A stretch of DNA of 64,000 bases from JANNSX01 sp041397825 (lineage in GTDB: Bacteria > Pseudomonadota > Alphaproteobacteria > Rhizobiales > Hyphomicrobiaceae), in contig JAWKVX010000002.1 in assembly GCA_041397825.1 (NCBI GenBank), forward strand, positions 1 to 64,000. The letters are read 5' to 3'. Of this stretch, positions 33,597-42,108 are shown piece after piece (the stretch's first letter is position 1; every line of letters starts with the position of its first letter). A program made the translations under genes and the position numbers. Under the pieces are notes generated by a model. It saw nothing but the letters and a program-made list of their open reading frames with translations. It did no database searches and was not told the DNA's origin.

Positions 33597-34370
33597 ATGA
33601 GCACCGGCAGCATGTACCTCGCGGTCTTTCTCGGCAGCAAGTCGAGTCCGAGGATGGCGGCGTGGAACGGACTTACGGAGGCCGAGCGCGGCGAAAGGCA
33701 CGGTGAAGGCATGGCGGCCTGGAAGGCTTGGGCCAAGGCGCATGAAGGGGTGATCGTCAGCACCGGCGGTCCGCTGGGCAGGACGAAGAATGTGTCGGCG
33801 AGCGGCGTCGAGGATGTCGTCAATGCCATGAGTGCCTTTTGCGTGGTCCGGGCGGACTCGCATGAGGCCGCCGCAGACCTTTTTGTCGACCATCCGCACT
33901 TCACGATCTTTCCCGGCGACGCAGTCCAGGTCATGCCCGTGCTGCCGATCCCTGGAGCGGCGGCCAGGATCACAGTAGAGACTCATGTCAGCGCCCCGAT
34001 CGAGGCGGTCTGGAAGGCCTACACAACACCGGCCGACATCATGAAGTGGAATGCCGCCTCCGACGATTGGCACACGACGTCCGCAAGCGTCGATCTCCGC
34101 GAGGGCGGCGACTTCTCCTCGCGCATGGAAGCCAAGGACGGCAGCATGGGATTCGACTTCGCCGGCACCTATACGAAGATCATACCGCACCAGCACATCG
34201 GCTACGCGTTCGGCGGGCGAACGGCCGAGGTGGACTTCATACCGGGTCCGGATGGCGTCCGGGTGCGGGTGACGTTCGACGCCGAGACCTCACACTCGGT
34301 GGAGCAACAGCAGGCCGGATGGCAGGCCATTCTCGACAACTTCGCGCGTCACACGGGGGCAGGCTCGTGA
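33597..34370 (+). CDS. YCII-like / AHSA1 (SRPBCC) fusion protein
   Basis: A 257-residue two-domain protein. Residues 1-118 are a YCII (DGPF)-related domain: MYLAVFLGSKSSPRMAAWNG, AHEGVIVSTGGPLGRTKNV and HPHFTIFPGDAVQVMPVLPI. Residues 123-257 are an AHSA1/SRPBCC domain: VSAPIEAVWKAYTTPADIMK, then WNAASDDWHTT and GWQAILDNFARHTG. In many bacteria these occur as separate neighbouring genes, often with an ECF sigma factor; here they are fused and apparently TetR-controlled. ATG 33597 follows GTGGAG. The 112-base gap after the VOC gene contains no terminator, so it is likely in the same transcript. Molecular function unknown. Confidence 0.85.
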   Translation: MSTGSMYLAVFLGSKSSPRMAAWNGLTEAERGERHGEGMAAWKAWAKAHEGVIVSTGGPLGRTKNVSASGVEDVVNAMSAFCVVRADSHEAAADLFVDHPHFTIFPGDAVQVMPVLPIPGAAARITVETHVSAPIEAVWKAYTTPADIMKWNAASDDWHTTSASVDLREGGDFSSRMEAKDGSMGFDFAGTYTKIIPHQHIGYAFGGRTAEVDFIPGPDGVRVRVTFDAETSHSVEQQQAGWQAILDNFARHTGAGS

Positions 34371-34408
34371 CGTGACGGCGCACCGGTCCGGCCCCAGTGG
34401 GCACTCGC

Positions 34409-34879
34409 TCAGCGGCGGCCGCTTGCACGCAGGGTTCGAAGCCGCTCGATGCTTTCGGGCGACCAGACGTCAGCCCGCTCGTAGTATTCGGGGTACGATT
34501 TGACGCCGGCTGGAATGATGACCCATGCCTGCTTCGAGTCGGTATAGATGTGGACGTCCGGCGGGCAGAAGTCCGGATCGTCGAGCGTGCCGACGCGAAC
34601 GAAGCGCGCCAGCGGGCCAAACCCCGCGTAGTTGCTCCAGACCGCCACTCTGCAGATCGGGCAGCGGGCGATCCGCTGTCCCTTGCCGCTGGCCGAGGGC
34701 GTATCGATGAGCTCGGGCTCCTGCGCGATATGCAGCACGCGATCGGCTTCATAGACGGCATTCATGGCGTGCGCCGTGCCGGTCTCGCGCTGGCACCAGC
34801 GACAGTGGCACGCGTGAACGATCATCGGCTTGCCGATCAGGCGATAGCGAATGTGCCGACATGTGCAGCCGCCTTCCAT
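34409..34879 (-). CDS. GFA/CENP-V family zinc protein
   Basis: A 156-residue member of the glutathione-dependent formaldehyde-activating (GFA) fold family. The zinc-binding cysteines are present: GGCTCRHIRYR, HACHCRWCQRETGTAH and ARCPICRVAVWS. Residues 100-156 carry DFCPPDVHIYTDSKQAW, seen in many members. GFA catalyses S-hydroxymethylglutathione formation in Paracoccus, but most paralogues have unknown roles. ATG 34879 lies five bases after GGGAGG; a GTG at 34882 is too close to it. It is convergent with the YCII-AHSA1 gene. Confidence 0.87.
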   Translation of the reverse strand: MEGGCTCRHIRYRLIGKPMIVHACHCRWCQRETGTAHAMNAVYEADRVLHIAQEPELIDTPSASGKGQRIARCPICRVAVWSNYAGFGPLARFVRVGTLDDPDFCPPDVHIYTDSKQAWVIIPAGVKSYPEYYERADVWSPESIERLRTLRASGRR

Positions 34880-34969
34880 CACATCCTCCCATGCGTTCTC
34901 GCTCGCGATCGAGGGTGATTTTGCACGCGTCCGCGATGAAGTAAATCAAGCAGGTCTCGGGAGGTCCTG

Positions 34970-35701
34970 CTAGCGCACCACGGGTGCCGCGGCGATCTCC
35001 GTCGTGTGCGACTTGAGATGCCTGTAGAGCCGTCGCTCGACGAAGCGGAACAGCCAGGTTGTGAGGTAGGTCAGCGCCAGGTAGATCAAGGCGATGGCGA
35101 TGAACAGCTCATAGGGCGAGAAGGTGCGGGCAATGATGATGCGCGCAACGCCGGTCAGGTCGAGCACGGTGACGACGCTCGCAAGCGAGGTCGACTGCAG
35201 CACGAAAATAACCTCGTTGGTATAGGCGGGGAAGAGGATACGCAGTGCCACCGGCAGCTTGATGCGGGTCAGGATTCCCCAGCGCGTCATGCCGAGCGAG
35301 CGGGCGGCCTCGATGTCGGCGAGAGGCACGTTGCGCAGGGCACCGGCGACGATCTCGACCGTGTAGGCCACCGTGTTGAGCGTGAAGGCGATGAGGCAGC
35401 ACCAATAGGCTTCCCGCAGGACCGGCCACAGCCCCGAGGCCCGGATCACCTTGAACTGCGCCAGCCCGTAGTAGATGAGGAACAGCTGGATGAGCATCGG
35501 CGTGCCGCGGAAGAAGTAGGTATAGGTCCAGATCGGACCCGCGATCCATTTGCTCGGGGATGCGCGCAGGACGCCGAGCGGTGCCGAGAGCAGAATGCCG
35601 CCGAGCACGGTCAGGAGGCTCAGCTCGAGTGTGGTGACGAGCCCTCCCATCAGCTCGGGTAGACTATCCAGGACCAATGCGAGATCGAAGCCGCCAAGCA
35701 T
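34970..35701 (-). CDS. Polar amino-acid ABC transporter permease (HisM-type)
   Basis: A 243-residue inner-membrane permease of the His/Glu/Gln/Arg/opine family. It has about five membrane segments (LVTTLELSLLTVLGGILLSA, YFFRGTPMLIQLFLIYYGLA) and the EAA loop DIEAARSLGMTRWGILTRIK, which contacts the ATPase. It starts 3 bases after the stop of the second permease gene, so the two are coupled, and it forms the HisQM-type heterodimer with it. No ATPase gene lies downstream, where one is usual. Confidence 0.92.
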   Translation of the reverse strand: MLGGFDLALVLDSLPELMGGLVTTLELSLLTVLGGILLSAPLGVLRASPSKWIAGPIWTYTYFFRGTPMLIQLFLIYYGLAQFKVIRASGLWPVLREAYWCCLIAFTLNTVAYTVEIVAGALRNVPLADIEAARSLGMTRWGILTRIKLPVALRILFPAYTNEVIFVLQSTSLASVVTVLDLTGVARIIIARTFSPYELFIAIALIYLALTYLTTWLFRFVERRLYRHLKSHTTEIAAAPVVR

Positions 35702-35704
35702 GAC

Positions 35705-36409
35705 CTAGCCCCTCCGGAAACCGGCAGAGGCCCATCGCTCGACCCGGATGCGCACGAGATCGGAGAGCGCGGTCATGGCAAGATAGAGGAGCGAGGCGGC
35801 GAAGAAGACCGTGAAGGGGCGATGGGTCGGGGCCTTGATGATGTCAGCCTGGCGGGCGAGCTCGGTCAGGCCGATCACGGAGGTGATGGAGGTGGCCTTG
35901 AGGAGCGTCAGCCATAGATTGCCTAGGCCCGGAATGGCGAGTCGCCAGGCCTGTGGCAGTTGCACCCGGCGGAACATCTGGCTGTCGCTCATGCCGTAGG
36001 CTTTGGCCGCGTCGATCTGCCCTTTCGCAATGGCCTGAAAGGCGCCGCGGAAAATCTCGGTGGCATAGGCCCCATAGACGAAGCCGAGCACGAGAGTGCC
36101 GGCAAGGAACGCATTGATATCGACGCGCACGTCGCCGCCGCCCAGCGAGAGCAGCTTCTGCAGCAGCACCGTGCCGCCATAATAGACGATGAGCATCAGC
36201 ACGAGCTCTGGGATGCCGCGAACAATGACCGTGTAGGCGGTGCCGGCCTTGCGCAGGAGCCAGCTCTGGGAGAGCCGTGCCAAGGCGCCCGCCATACCGA
36301 GCGCCAAAGCGACCACCATGGCCGCAACGCCAACGGACAGTGTCAGCGCCGCGCCCTGGATGAGCAGATGACCATAGCCCTCGAGATCGAGCAAATCCGC
36401 TGGGTTCAT
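35705..36409 (-). CDS. Polar amino-acid ABC transporter permease (HisQ-type)
   Basis: A 234-residue permease of the same family as its downstream neighbour. LIQGAALTLSVGVAAMVVAL starts the first membrane segment, TVIVRGIPELVLMLIVYYGG the second, and the EAA loop reads DAAKAYGMSDSQMFRRVQLP. It follows the binding-protein gene after 59 bases. With the HisM-type subunit it forms the transmembrane pore for a basic or polar amino acid. Confidence 0.92.
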   Translation of the reverse strand: MNPADLLDLEGYGHLLIQGAALTLSVGVAAMVVALALGMAGALARLSQSWLLRKAGTAYTVIVRGIPELVLMLIVYYGGTVLLQKLLSLGGGDVRVDINAFLAGTLVLGFVYGAYATEIFRGAFQAIAKGQIDAAKAYGMSDSQMFRRVQLPQAWRLAIPGLGNLWLTLLKATSITSVIGLTELARQADIIKAPTHRPFTVFFAASLLYLAMTALSDLVRIRVERWASAGFRRG

Positions 36410-36468
36410 GATCGTTCGGCCGCGTTAGCCAGCGGCGGTTCGCTCAGACCGCCGCTGGCAATGTGGCG

Positions 36469-37263
36469 CTACTCACCGTAGATGTCGAAATCGAAATACT
36501 TGTCGTTGATTGCCTTGTAGGTTCCGTCGGCGCGCATGTCGAGGATCGCTTTGTTGACGGCCTCGCGCAGCTCGTCCTCGCCCTTTCGGACGCCGATGCC
36601 TTCGCCCTTGGAGCCGAAATCCTTCTCCGCCCAGATGCCTCCGATGCGCTCGTAGTCGTCGGCCGAATCGGACTTCAGGATGCCACCCTGCAGGACAATG
36701 AAGTCGTCGAAGCGGGCGTCGAGCCGGCCGGCCGTCATGTCCAGATCGGCACTCTCGGCGGAGTCGTAGACCATCACCTCGGCCTTCGGCCACTTCTCGC
36801 GTGCGAAGGTCTCGTAAGCGGTTGCGCGTTGGACGCCGACCTTCTTGCCGGCGAGGCTTTCAGGATCGACAAAGCCATCGGCGCCGACCTGGAGACCTGC
36901 CGTCTTCGTGGCGATGAGTGCTGTCGGGCTTTGATAGTAGGGAATTGTGAAGTCGATCTTCTCCTCGCGTTCGGGCAGGATGCCCATCGAGGCGACGATC
37001 AGATCGTACTTCTTCGCCATCAGGCCCGGAATCATACCGTCCCAGTCCTGCTTGATGATGCTGCATTCGGCGTCGATCTTCTCGCAGAGCGCATTGGCGA
37101 AGTCCACGTCGAAGCCCTGCAGCGAGCCGTCGGAGGCGACGAAATTGTAGGGCGGGTAGGCGCCTTCCGTTGCAACGATGAGCTTGCGTTTCTCGTCGGC
37201 CACTGCAGTGGATGCCATGGCGGCGAGTAGCAACGCCGCGAGGATTGATCTCCGGACGATCAT
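36469..37263 (-). CDS. Amino-acid ABC transporter substrate-binding protein (lysine/arginine/ornithine-like)
   Basis: A 264-residue periplasmic binding protein of the bacterial solute-binding family 3. A Sec signal peptide (RRSILAALLLAAMASTAVA) is cleaved before DEKRK. LIVATEGAYPPYNFVASDGS and LQGFDVDFANALCEKI are the family signature, and YDLIVASMGILPEREEKIDF the ligand site. AGKKVGVQRATAYETFA follows. The sequence is closest in style to lysine/arginine/ornithine/octopine binders, so a cationic amino acid is the inferred ligand. I chose ATG 37263 because GGGAGGA lies upstream and the signal peptide starts there; the frame is open to 37311. First gene of the three-gene transporter unit. Confidence 0.92.
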   Translation of the reverse strand: MIVRRSILAALLLAAMASTAVADEKRKLIVATEGAYPPYNFVASDGSLQGFDVDFANALCEKIDAECSIIKQDWDGMIPGLMAKKYDLIVASMGILPEREEKIDFTIPYYQSPTALIATKTAGLQVGADGFVDPESLAGKKVGVQRATAYETFAREKWPKAEVMVYDSAESADLDMTAGRLDARFDDFIVLQGGILKSDSADDYERIGGIWAEKDFGSKGEGIGVRKGEDELREAVNKAILDMRADGTYKAINDKYFDFDIYGE

Positions 37264-37461
37264 GTCTCTAAGTCCTCCCAATGAAGTGGCCGCGCACGAG
37301 ACGACGGGCATCGCATGGCGCTCGCAGCATGCGCGACTGGATTTGACGGATTGCGGGTTCGGGACATAAGTGTCGTACTTGGATCACGGAGTTCTGCGCT
37401 CCGCTGCCATGCTCTATAGCATCGCCCGATCGGCCGGCGAAGCGGGGGTGGAGACCTGCGG

Positions 37462-38316
37462 ATGCGGCTTGTTAGCTACAACATCCAATATGGCTTCGGC
37501 CGGGACGGACGCTATGATCTCCGCCGGGCCATCGATGCCGTCGCGGGCGCCGACATCATCGCTCTGCAGGAGGTGGAGCGCCATTGGCGACGGACACGGA
37601 TGGATGACCAGCCGGCCTTGATAGGGCGCTGGCTGTCTGACCGATATTGGACCTATGCGCCTGCGCTCGACGTGGATGCGAGCACGCTCGACGCCGCGGG
37701 CCGGATCGTCAACCGGCGGCGCCAGCATGGCCAGATGATCGTCAGCCGCTGGCCGATCCTTTCCTCCCGGATGCTGATCTTGCCGAAGCTCGACACCGGC
37801 CCGACCTTCAACTTTGCCACTGGTGCGCTCGAGGCGGTGATCGCCGCGCCGGTGGGGTCCATCCGTGTCTATAACGTGCATCTGGGCTACGTCTCACCCG
37901 AGGAGCGCAAGATCCAGGCCTCGGCGCTGTGTGAATTCATGCGCCGGGCGCCGGAGGAGGGGGGCGTCTGGACCGGCCAGGATGCCGACCCCGGGCACTG
38001 GCAAACGGACGATCCGCCCCCACCGATGCCGCGGCCGGCCATGCTGATGGGTGATTTCAATTCAGAAGCCGATGATGAGGAGATGCGACTGCTGGCCGGC
38101 GCGGGCGAAGGTCTCATCGATGCCTGGCAGCACCTCTCGGGTGAGGCACGGGCGGGCGTCACCTTTCGCGCCGATCCATGCCGCGGCGTGCCTCGCGACC
38201 TGCATATCGATCATGTGCTGGTGACGTCACACCTGGCGCCGCGGCTTCGGCGCTGCTGGATCGATGCGACAACGGAGGCGTCAGACCATCAGCCGGTGTG
38301 GGTCGAGTTGGACTGA
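37462..38316 (+). CDS. Endonuclease/exonuclease/phosphatase family protein
   Basis: A 284-residue metal-dependent EEP-fold hydrolase. The N-terminus MRLVSYNIQYGFGRDGRYDL has the conserved Asn; IIALQEVERHW carries the metal-binding Glu. NVHLGYVSPEERKIQ contains the catalytic His region, LMGDFNSEADDEEM the GDFN motif, and IDHVLVTSHL plus ASDHQPVWVEL the closing Asp-His. All catalytic positions are present. Substrates in the family range from DNA to sphingomyelin and inositol phosphates; with no signal peptide this one is probably cytoplasmic. Its last 28 bases overlap the convergent acyltransferase gene. Confidence 0.88.
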   Translation: MRLVSYNIQYGFGRDGRYDLRRAIDAVAGADIIALQEVERHWRRTRMDDQPALIGRWLSDRYWTYAPALDVDASTLDAAGRIVNRRRQHGQMIVSRWPILSSRMLILPKLDTGPTFNFATGALEAVIAAPVGSIRVYNVHLGYVSPEERKIQASALCEFMRRAPEEGGVWTGQDADPGHWQTDDPPPPMPRPAMLMGDFNSEADDEEMRLLAGAGEGLIDAWQHLSGEARAGVTFRADPCRGVPRDLHIDHVLVTSHLAPRLRRCWIDATTEASDHQPVWVELD

Positions 38317-39521
38317 TGCGCGACGCGCGCCAGCCACACCCGGAGTCCGCCTGGCAGTGCCAGGACGGCTCGTTTGGCGATGGGCCGGAGCCAACCGGTC
38401 CACAGGTGTGCCGTAAATCGCCCGCGGAGCGTCAGTGGCAGCACGATGTCGTAGACGGGCGTGGCGCTCTCCGCCCATGTCAGCTTGTAGCGCGCGGCCG
38501 GCATCAGGAAATCGGCGATACCGACCCCGCGGGCATGGCACACCCTGAGCACCTCCTCCATGATGAGCTTGCCCGGGCTCGCCTCCTCGTAGGCAGGGTC
38601 CCAGGAGGCGACATAGGCGTAGTAGCGGCGCTTGTGGACGAAACCCCATTGCTCGGCGATCGTTCTGCCGCCGTGCCTCAACGACACGGCCAGCACCTCG
38701 ATGCCGGTCTCGGAGCTATCCGCGAACCGGTCGACAAGGTGCGGAAACGCCGGGTCGCGAAAGGCCCGCGAGGAAAGTCCTTCCCGTGCAAGCCACTCGA
38801 CCCGGCCCTCGAAGGAGGAGCGGATGAGGGCGCGGACCTCGACGGTTGCGCTCGGTGTGACGACCTCGAGCGGGGTCTGCCGCGTCAAGCGGTTGCGCTG
38901 ATTGCGCATATTCTTTCGCGACTTGGCGTTGATGGTCTTGAGATAGCTCGCGAAATCGGCGTGGGGCCGGAGATCGACGAAGGGGGCGGCGTCGATCGGT
39001 GCGAGGCCGGCGGTCTTGGTGCCCAATGCCGCAAAGAGACCGCTGTCGGCGCGAACCTTGCGGAGCTCGATGGCATCGGCCCTACCACGGACCGCCGGTG
39101 AGCGAAGCATGGCGGCAAGTACCTCCGGGCCGTCTGCATCGGCCGCCAGGATGAGATCGGTATACTGCTGGAATGGCTCCGCGAGCCCGGTCAGGACGAC
39201 CGCCGCGCGGCCGGCCATCCGTTTCAGGGGTAGGAGACCGATGATCCGGCCGGCCTCGCGGGCAACGAGTATGCAGGGCTGGAAGCTCGACACGTCGCGA
39301 CCGGCCTCGAGATCGAGGACCAGCCGGCACCAGGGATGGCTCTGAAACAGCGTCGGCTGTCGGGCGGCGTCCTCGAGGGCCTGCCAATCTTGGACGAGGT
39401 GCTCGAAGCCAGATCGGTCGGTGACAGCCGACACCTCGATCCGAGTGGCCGCCCGTCGCATGGTCGCCGGACGCTTCCACGCGTTTGTCGGCATCGCCGG
39501 CTGCACATCGAGCCAAGCCAT
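38289..39521 (-). CDS. GNAT/FemAB-like acyltransferase (CelD/BcsL type)
   Basis: A 410-residue protein with a doubled GNAT fold of the CelD/BcsL type. FEHLVQDWQALEDAARQPTL and FQSHPWCRLVLD open it, HADFASYLKTINAKSRKNMR leads the second half, and AEQWGFVHKRRYYAYVASWD plus EEASPGKLIMEEVLRVCHAR form the acyl-CoA region. Relatives are tied to cellulose or exopolysaccharide production and to lipid or peptidoglycan acylation, but the acceptor here is unknown. It follows the cupin-like gene after 11 bases, so they form one transcript. The 3' end overlaps the convergent EEP gene by 28 bases. Confidence 0.82.
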   Translation of the reverse strand: MAWLDVQPAMPTNAWKRPATMRRAATRIEVSAVTDRSGFEHLVQDWQALEDAARQPTLFQSHPWCRLVLDLEAGRDVSSFQPCILVAREAGRIIGLLPLKRMAGRAAVVLTGLAEPFQQYTDLILAADADGPEVLAAMLRSPAVRGRADAIELRKVRADSGLFAALGTKTAGLAPIDAAPFVDLRPHADFASYLKTINAKSRKNMRNQRNRLTRQTPLEVVTPSATVEVRALIRSSFEGRVEWLAREGLSSRAFRDPAFPHLVDRFADSSETGIEVLAVSLRHGGRTIAEQWGFVHKRRYYAYVASWDPAYEEASPGKLIMEEVLRVCHARGVGIADFLMPAARYKLTWAESATPVYDIVLPLTLRGRFTAHLWTGWLRPIAKRAVLALPGGLRVWLARVAHQSNSTHTG

Positions 39522-39532
39522 CGGCGCGGACC

Positions 39533-40474
39533 CTATTTTCTCAAGCCGTAGGCGGCAATGTCACGGATGCCGTCGGGTGCGGCGGGATCGACGGTGAAGT
39601 CGATCCTGAAACCCGCTTCACGTCTCTGCTGAAAGCCGGCCGCCTTGACCGCGCCGGCGAGTGCCAGCTTGGCGAGGAACGCTGGACCGTGCGTCGCACG
39701 CGAGAGGCTCTTGAGGCCGAGCGTCTTGCGCAGCATGCCGTTGGCGAAGTTGACCGCGTAAATGTTGCGGAGCTCGTCGGTCCAGTGCTCGGTCGTGAAC
39801 GAGACGTTGAGGCAATCGGCGTTGATGACGCGATGCGGGCAGTTCAAGGGCCAATGCAGCATCTCGCCCGGCTTGAGATCGACCACCTGGGCATAGTCGT
39901 CGAACCAGGGCTCATAGGGCATGTCGGTCTCGTGCGCCTCGTTGAGCACGATCTTCTCCATCGCCTCCTGGCTGAGAAAGGGGGCCGTGTTCGGATAGAG
40001 GTAGATCCGTTTTTCGCCCCTCACTTGCCAGAGTGTCTGTCCCGGAATGTCGGAGTGATAGTAGACGGTCACTTTCGGAGAGGAGATGAGGATCGTCATT
40101 TTCTGCTTGTAGGTCTGAAGGCCCGGGACGCGCCTCTCGAGCTCCCGATAGAGGCCGTCCAGGAGCTCCTGATAGGCCGGCTCGGTCTCGCCCGGTCGCT
40201 GAATGTTGATCCACAGATTACCGGCGCGCACCGCCTCGAGAGCTTCATGGCCCGACAGGCCGGCAATCTCGCCTTCGCGGCGGGAGCGCGGGTTGTGGGA
40301 GCGGTTGTCCATCGTGTTCACATGATAGGCCTCTCGCGGCGAGCGCTCGATCAGGTTTGCGAGCGCGTCGTCGCTGAAGAGTCCCGATTCGTGCGCGCGA
40401 TGCTGCAAGTGAACCGTATGCTGGCCGAAGAGGGCGGCGTGCCGCGGCTCCCAGTTGGTGAGAATGTCTGTCAT
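39533..40474 (-). CDS. Cupin-like (JmjC-type) domain protein
   Basis: A 313-residue protein resembling cupin-like/JmjC Fe(II)/2-oxoglutarate oxygenases. ILISSPKVTVYYHSDIPGQT contains a His-x-Asp pair, GEKRIYLYPNTAPFLSQ follows, and GEMLHWPLNCPHRVINADCL supplies the distal His, so the HxD...H iron triad looks present. The C-terminal third (NFANGMLRKTLGLKSLS) is helical and not recognised. I chose ATG 40474 (MTDILTNWEPRHAALFG); the frame is open to 40528. It is transcribed into the acyltransferase gene, suggesting a joint small-molecule or glycan modification, which is inference only. Confidence 0.72.
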   Translation of the reverse strand: MTDILTNWEPRHAALFGQHTVHLQHRAHESGLFSDDALANLIERSPREAYHVNTMDNRSHNPRSRREGEIAGLSGHEALEAVRAGNLWINIQRPGETEPAYQELLDGLYRELERRVPGLQTYKQKMTILISSPKVTVYYHSDIPGQTLWQVRGEKRIYLYPNTAPFLSQEAMEKIVLNEAHETDMPYEPWFDDYAQVVDLKPGEMLHWPLNCPHRVINADCLNVSFTTEHWTDELRNIYAVNFANGMLRKTLGLKSLSRATHGPAFLAKLALAGAVKAAGFQQRREAGFRIDFTVDPAAPDGIRDIAAYGLRK

Positions 40475-40653
40475 GGTCGTCCCGGACAATTGCGCGGCCT
40501 CATCTCGCGGCCGCAGGTAGTGTCTCAAGGATCGTGTGCAGCGACTGTGCCAGCGCTGTCAGGGCGGTGGTGGACCGGAACCCCTGGCGCCGGCAGCATG
40601 AAAGCCTCATATTGGCGCGAGAGCGTGCAGATTCGGAGCTACAGGTCGGATCA

Positions 40654-41505
40654 ATGACCATCCCGGTCCTCAAGATGAATGGCCTTGGGAATGAGATCCT
40701 CGTGGTCGATCTGCGTGGTAAACGGACGATAGCCCGCGGTACCGGCGCCGCCCGTGTCGCCAGCATGCCGGGGCTGCGCTTCGACCAGATGATGGTGCTG
40801 ACGGAGCCGCGGACGACGTCCACGCTGGCCTACATGACCATCTTCAACACCGACGGCAGCGAGGCTCAGGCCTGCGGCAACGGCACCCGCTGCGTGGCAG
40901 CCTACCTCAAGGGCGAGACGGGAAAGACCGATATCGTACTCGAGACGGTCGCCGGCTTGCTCGGCTGCAGGGTCGAGCCCGATGGCCGCGTGACGGTCGA
41001 CATGGGAAAGCCCCGTTTCGCCTGGCAGGACATCCCGCTCGTCGAGGCCTTCCACGACACGCGCAAGATCGAGCTGCAGGTCGGTCCTATCGACAAACCG
41101 CTGCTGCATTCGCCGTCAGTGGTCAATGTCGGCAATCCGCACTGCATCTTCTGGGTCGATCGCCTGGATATCGTCGATCTGGGCAAGGTCGGACCGATGC
41201 TAGAGCATCACCGGCTGTTCCCCGAGCGCGCGAATATCTCGCTGGCGAAGGTGACCTCGCCGGAGACGATCGAGTTGAAAGTCTGGGAGCGTGGTGCGGG
41301 GTTGACCCGGGCCTGCGGGTCGGCGGCGTGTGCCGCAGCGGTGGCAGCGGCGCGCAAGGGGCTCACGGGCCGTAAGGTGCGGGTGACGCTCCCGGGCGGC
41401 CCGCTCGATATCATCTGGCGGGAGGATGAACACATCCTGATGACCGGCCCCGTCGAGCTCGAGGGCCGGCGCGAACTCGATCCCGCGGTTCTCGAGGCAA
41501 CCTAG
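40654..41505 (+). CDS. dapF: Diaminopimelate epimerase
   Basis: A 283-residue enzyme that interconverts LL- and meso-diaminopimelate for lysine and peptidoglycan synthesis. The two catalytic cysteines are in EAQACGNGTRCVAAYL and LTRACGSAACAAAVAA, and VVNVGNPHCIFWVD is conserved. MTIPVLKMNGLGNEILVVDL is the standard N-terminus, which fixes the ATG at 40654 although the frame is open to 40534. In many alphaproteobacteria dapF is followed by a tRNA methylthiotransferase and ftsY; here neither follows. Confidence 0.95.
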   Translation: MTIPVLKMNGLGNEILVVDLRGKRTIARGTGAARVASMPGLRFDQMMVLTEPRTTSTLAYMTIFNTDGSEAQACGNGTRCVAAYLKGETGKTDIVLETVAGLLGCRVEPDGRVTVDMGKPRFAWQDIPLVEAFHDTRKIELQVGPIDKPLLHSPSVVNVGNPHCIFWVDRLDIVDLGKVGPMLEHHRLFPERANISLAKVTSPETIELKVWERGAGLTRACGSAACAAAVAAARKGLTGRKVRVTLPGGPLDIIWREDEHILMTGPVELEGRRELDPAVLEAT

Positions 41506-41652
41506 GGCGCTCTTCGATCTGATGGACTGAGATCAGCGCCTTAGGGTATTGGCTCTAGGCGCTCACTTTCGACCAACCGGCGTCCACTTGGTCGGAATGT
41601 GCTCTGGATTCTGGTGTACGGTCGTCATTCGCTGGCGGGATGGAGTTGCGTT

Positions 41653-42105
41653 ATGCGTGGATGGCTGGTGGTTCTGTTCATGATCGGTTGGGCGGCGACC
41701 GGTGTCGGAGCGGCCTCAGCGCTCGACCAGGACGGGTTCTTCGGCGAGGACGAGATCCGCCAGCTCGTGTCGGGCATCACTTTTGAAGGCGACTTCACCG
41801 ATGGGGTCAAGTGGCGCGAGGCCTATCACACGGACGGCTCGCTCGCCTACGAGTCGCGCGGCAGCAGTTGGATCGGCGACTGGCACGCCGACGGCGAGCT
41901 GTTCTGCACCTTCTATCGCGGTGTCATCGACGGCGGCTGCTATCTCGTGCGCCAGGTGTCGAACAACTGCTTCTATTTCTACGTCGCCGGTGTCGGCCTC
42001 GACCAGCCGAGCATGACGCGGAGCGTCGAGGATCGGAAGACGTGGTACGCCCGTGGCTGGCGCACCAATGCCGCCTCGACCTGTCCGGATCAGGCAGTGA
42101 GCTGA
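41653..42105 (+). CDS. Small exported protein of unknown function
   Basis: A 150-residue protein with a Sec signal peptide (RGWLVVLFMIGWAATGVGAA, cleavage near ASA-LDQ) and a mature part of about 125 residues. It has four cysteines that could form disulfides (GELFCTFYRGVIDGGCYLV, SNNCFYFYVAG, ASTCPDQ). The pattern of short strands with DG turns (YHTDGSLAYESRGSSWIGDW, HADGELF) suggests a small beta-sandwich or lipocalin-like domain. I do not recognise the family. ATG 41653 follows GGAG. It is convergent with typA, 3 bases from it. Confidence 0.72.
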   Translation: MRGWLVVLFMIGWAATGVGAASALDQDGFFGEDEIRQLVSGITFEGDFTDGVKWREAYHTDGSLAYESRGSSWIGDWHADGELFCTFYRGVIDGGCYLVRQVSNNCFYFYVAGVGLDQPSMTRSVEDRKTWYARGWRTNAASTCPDQAVS

Positions 42106-42108
42106 GGT

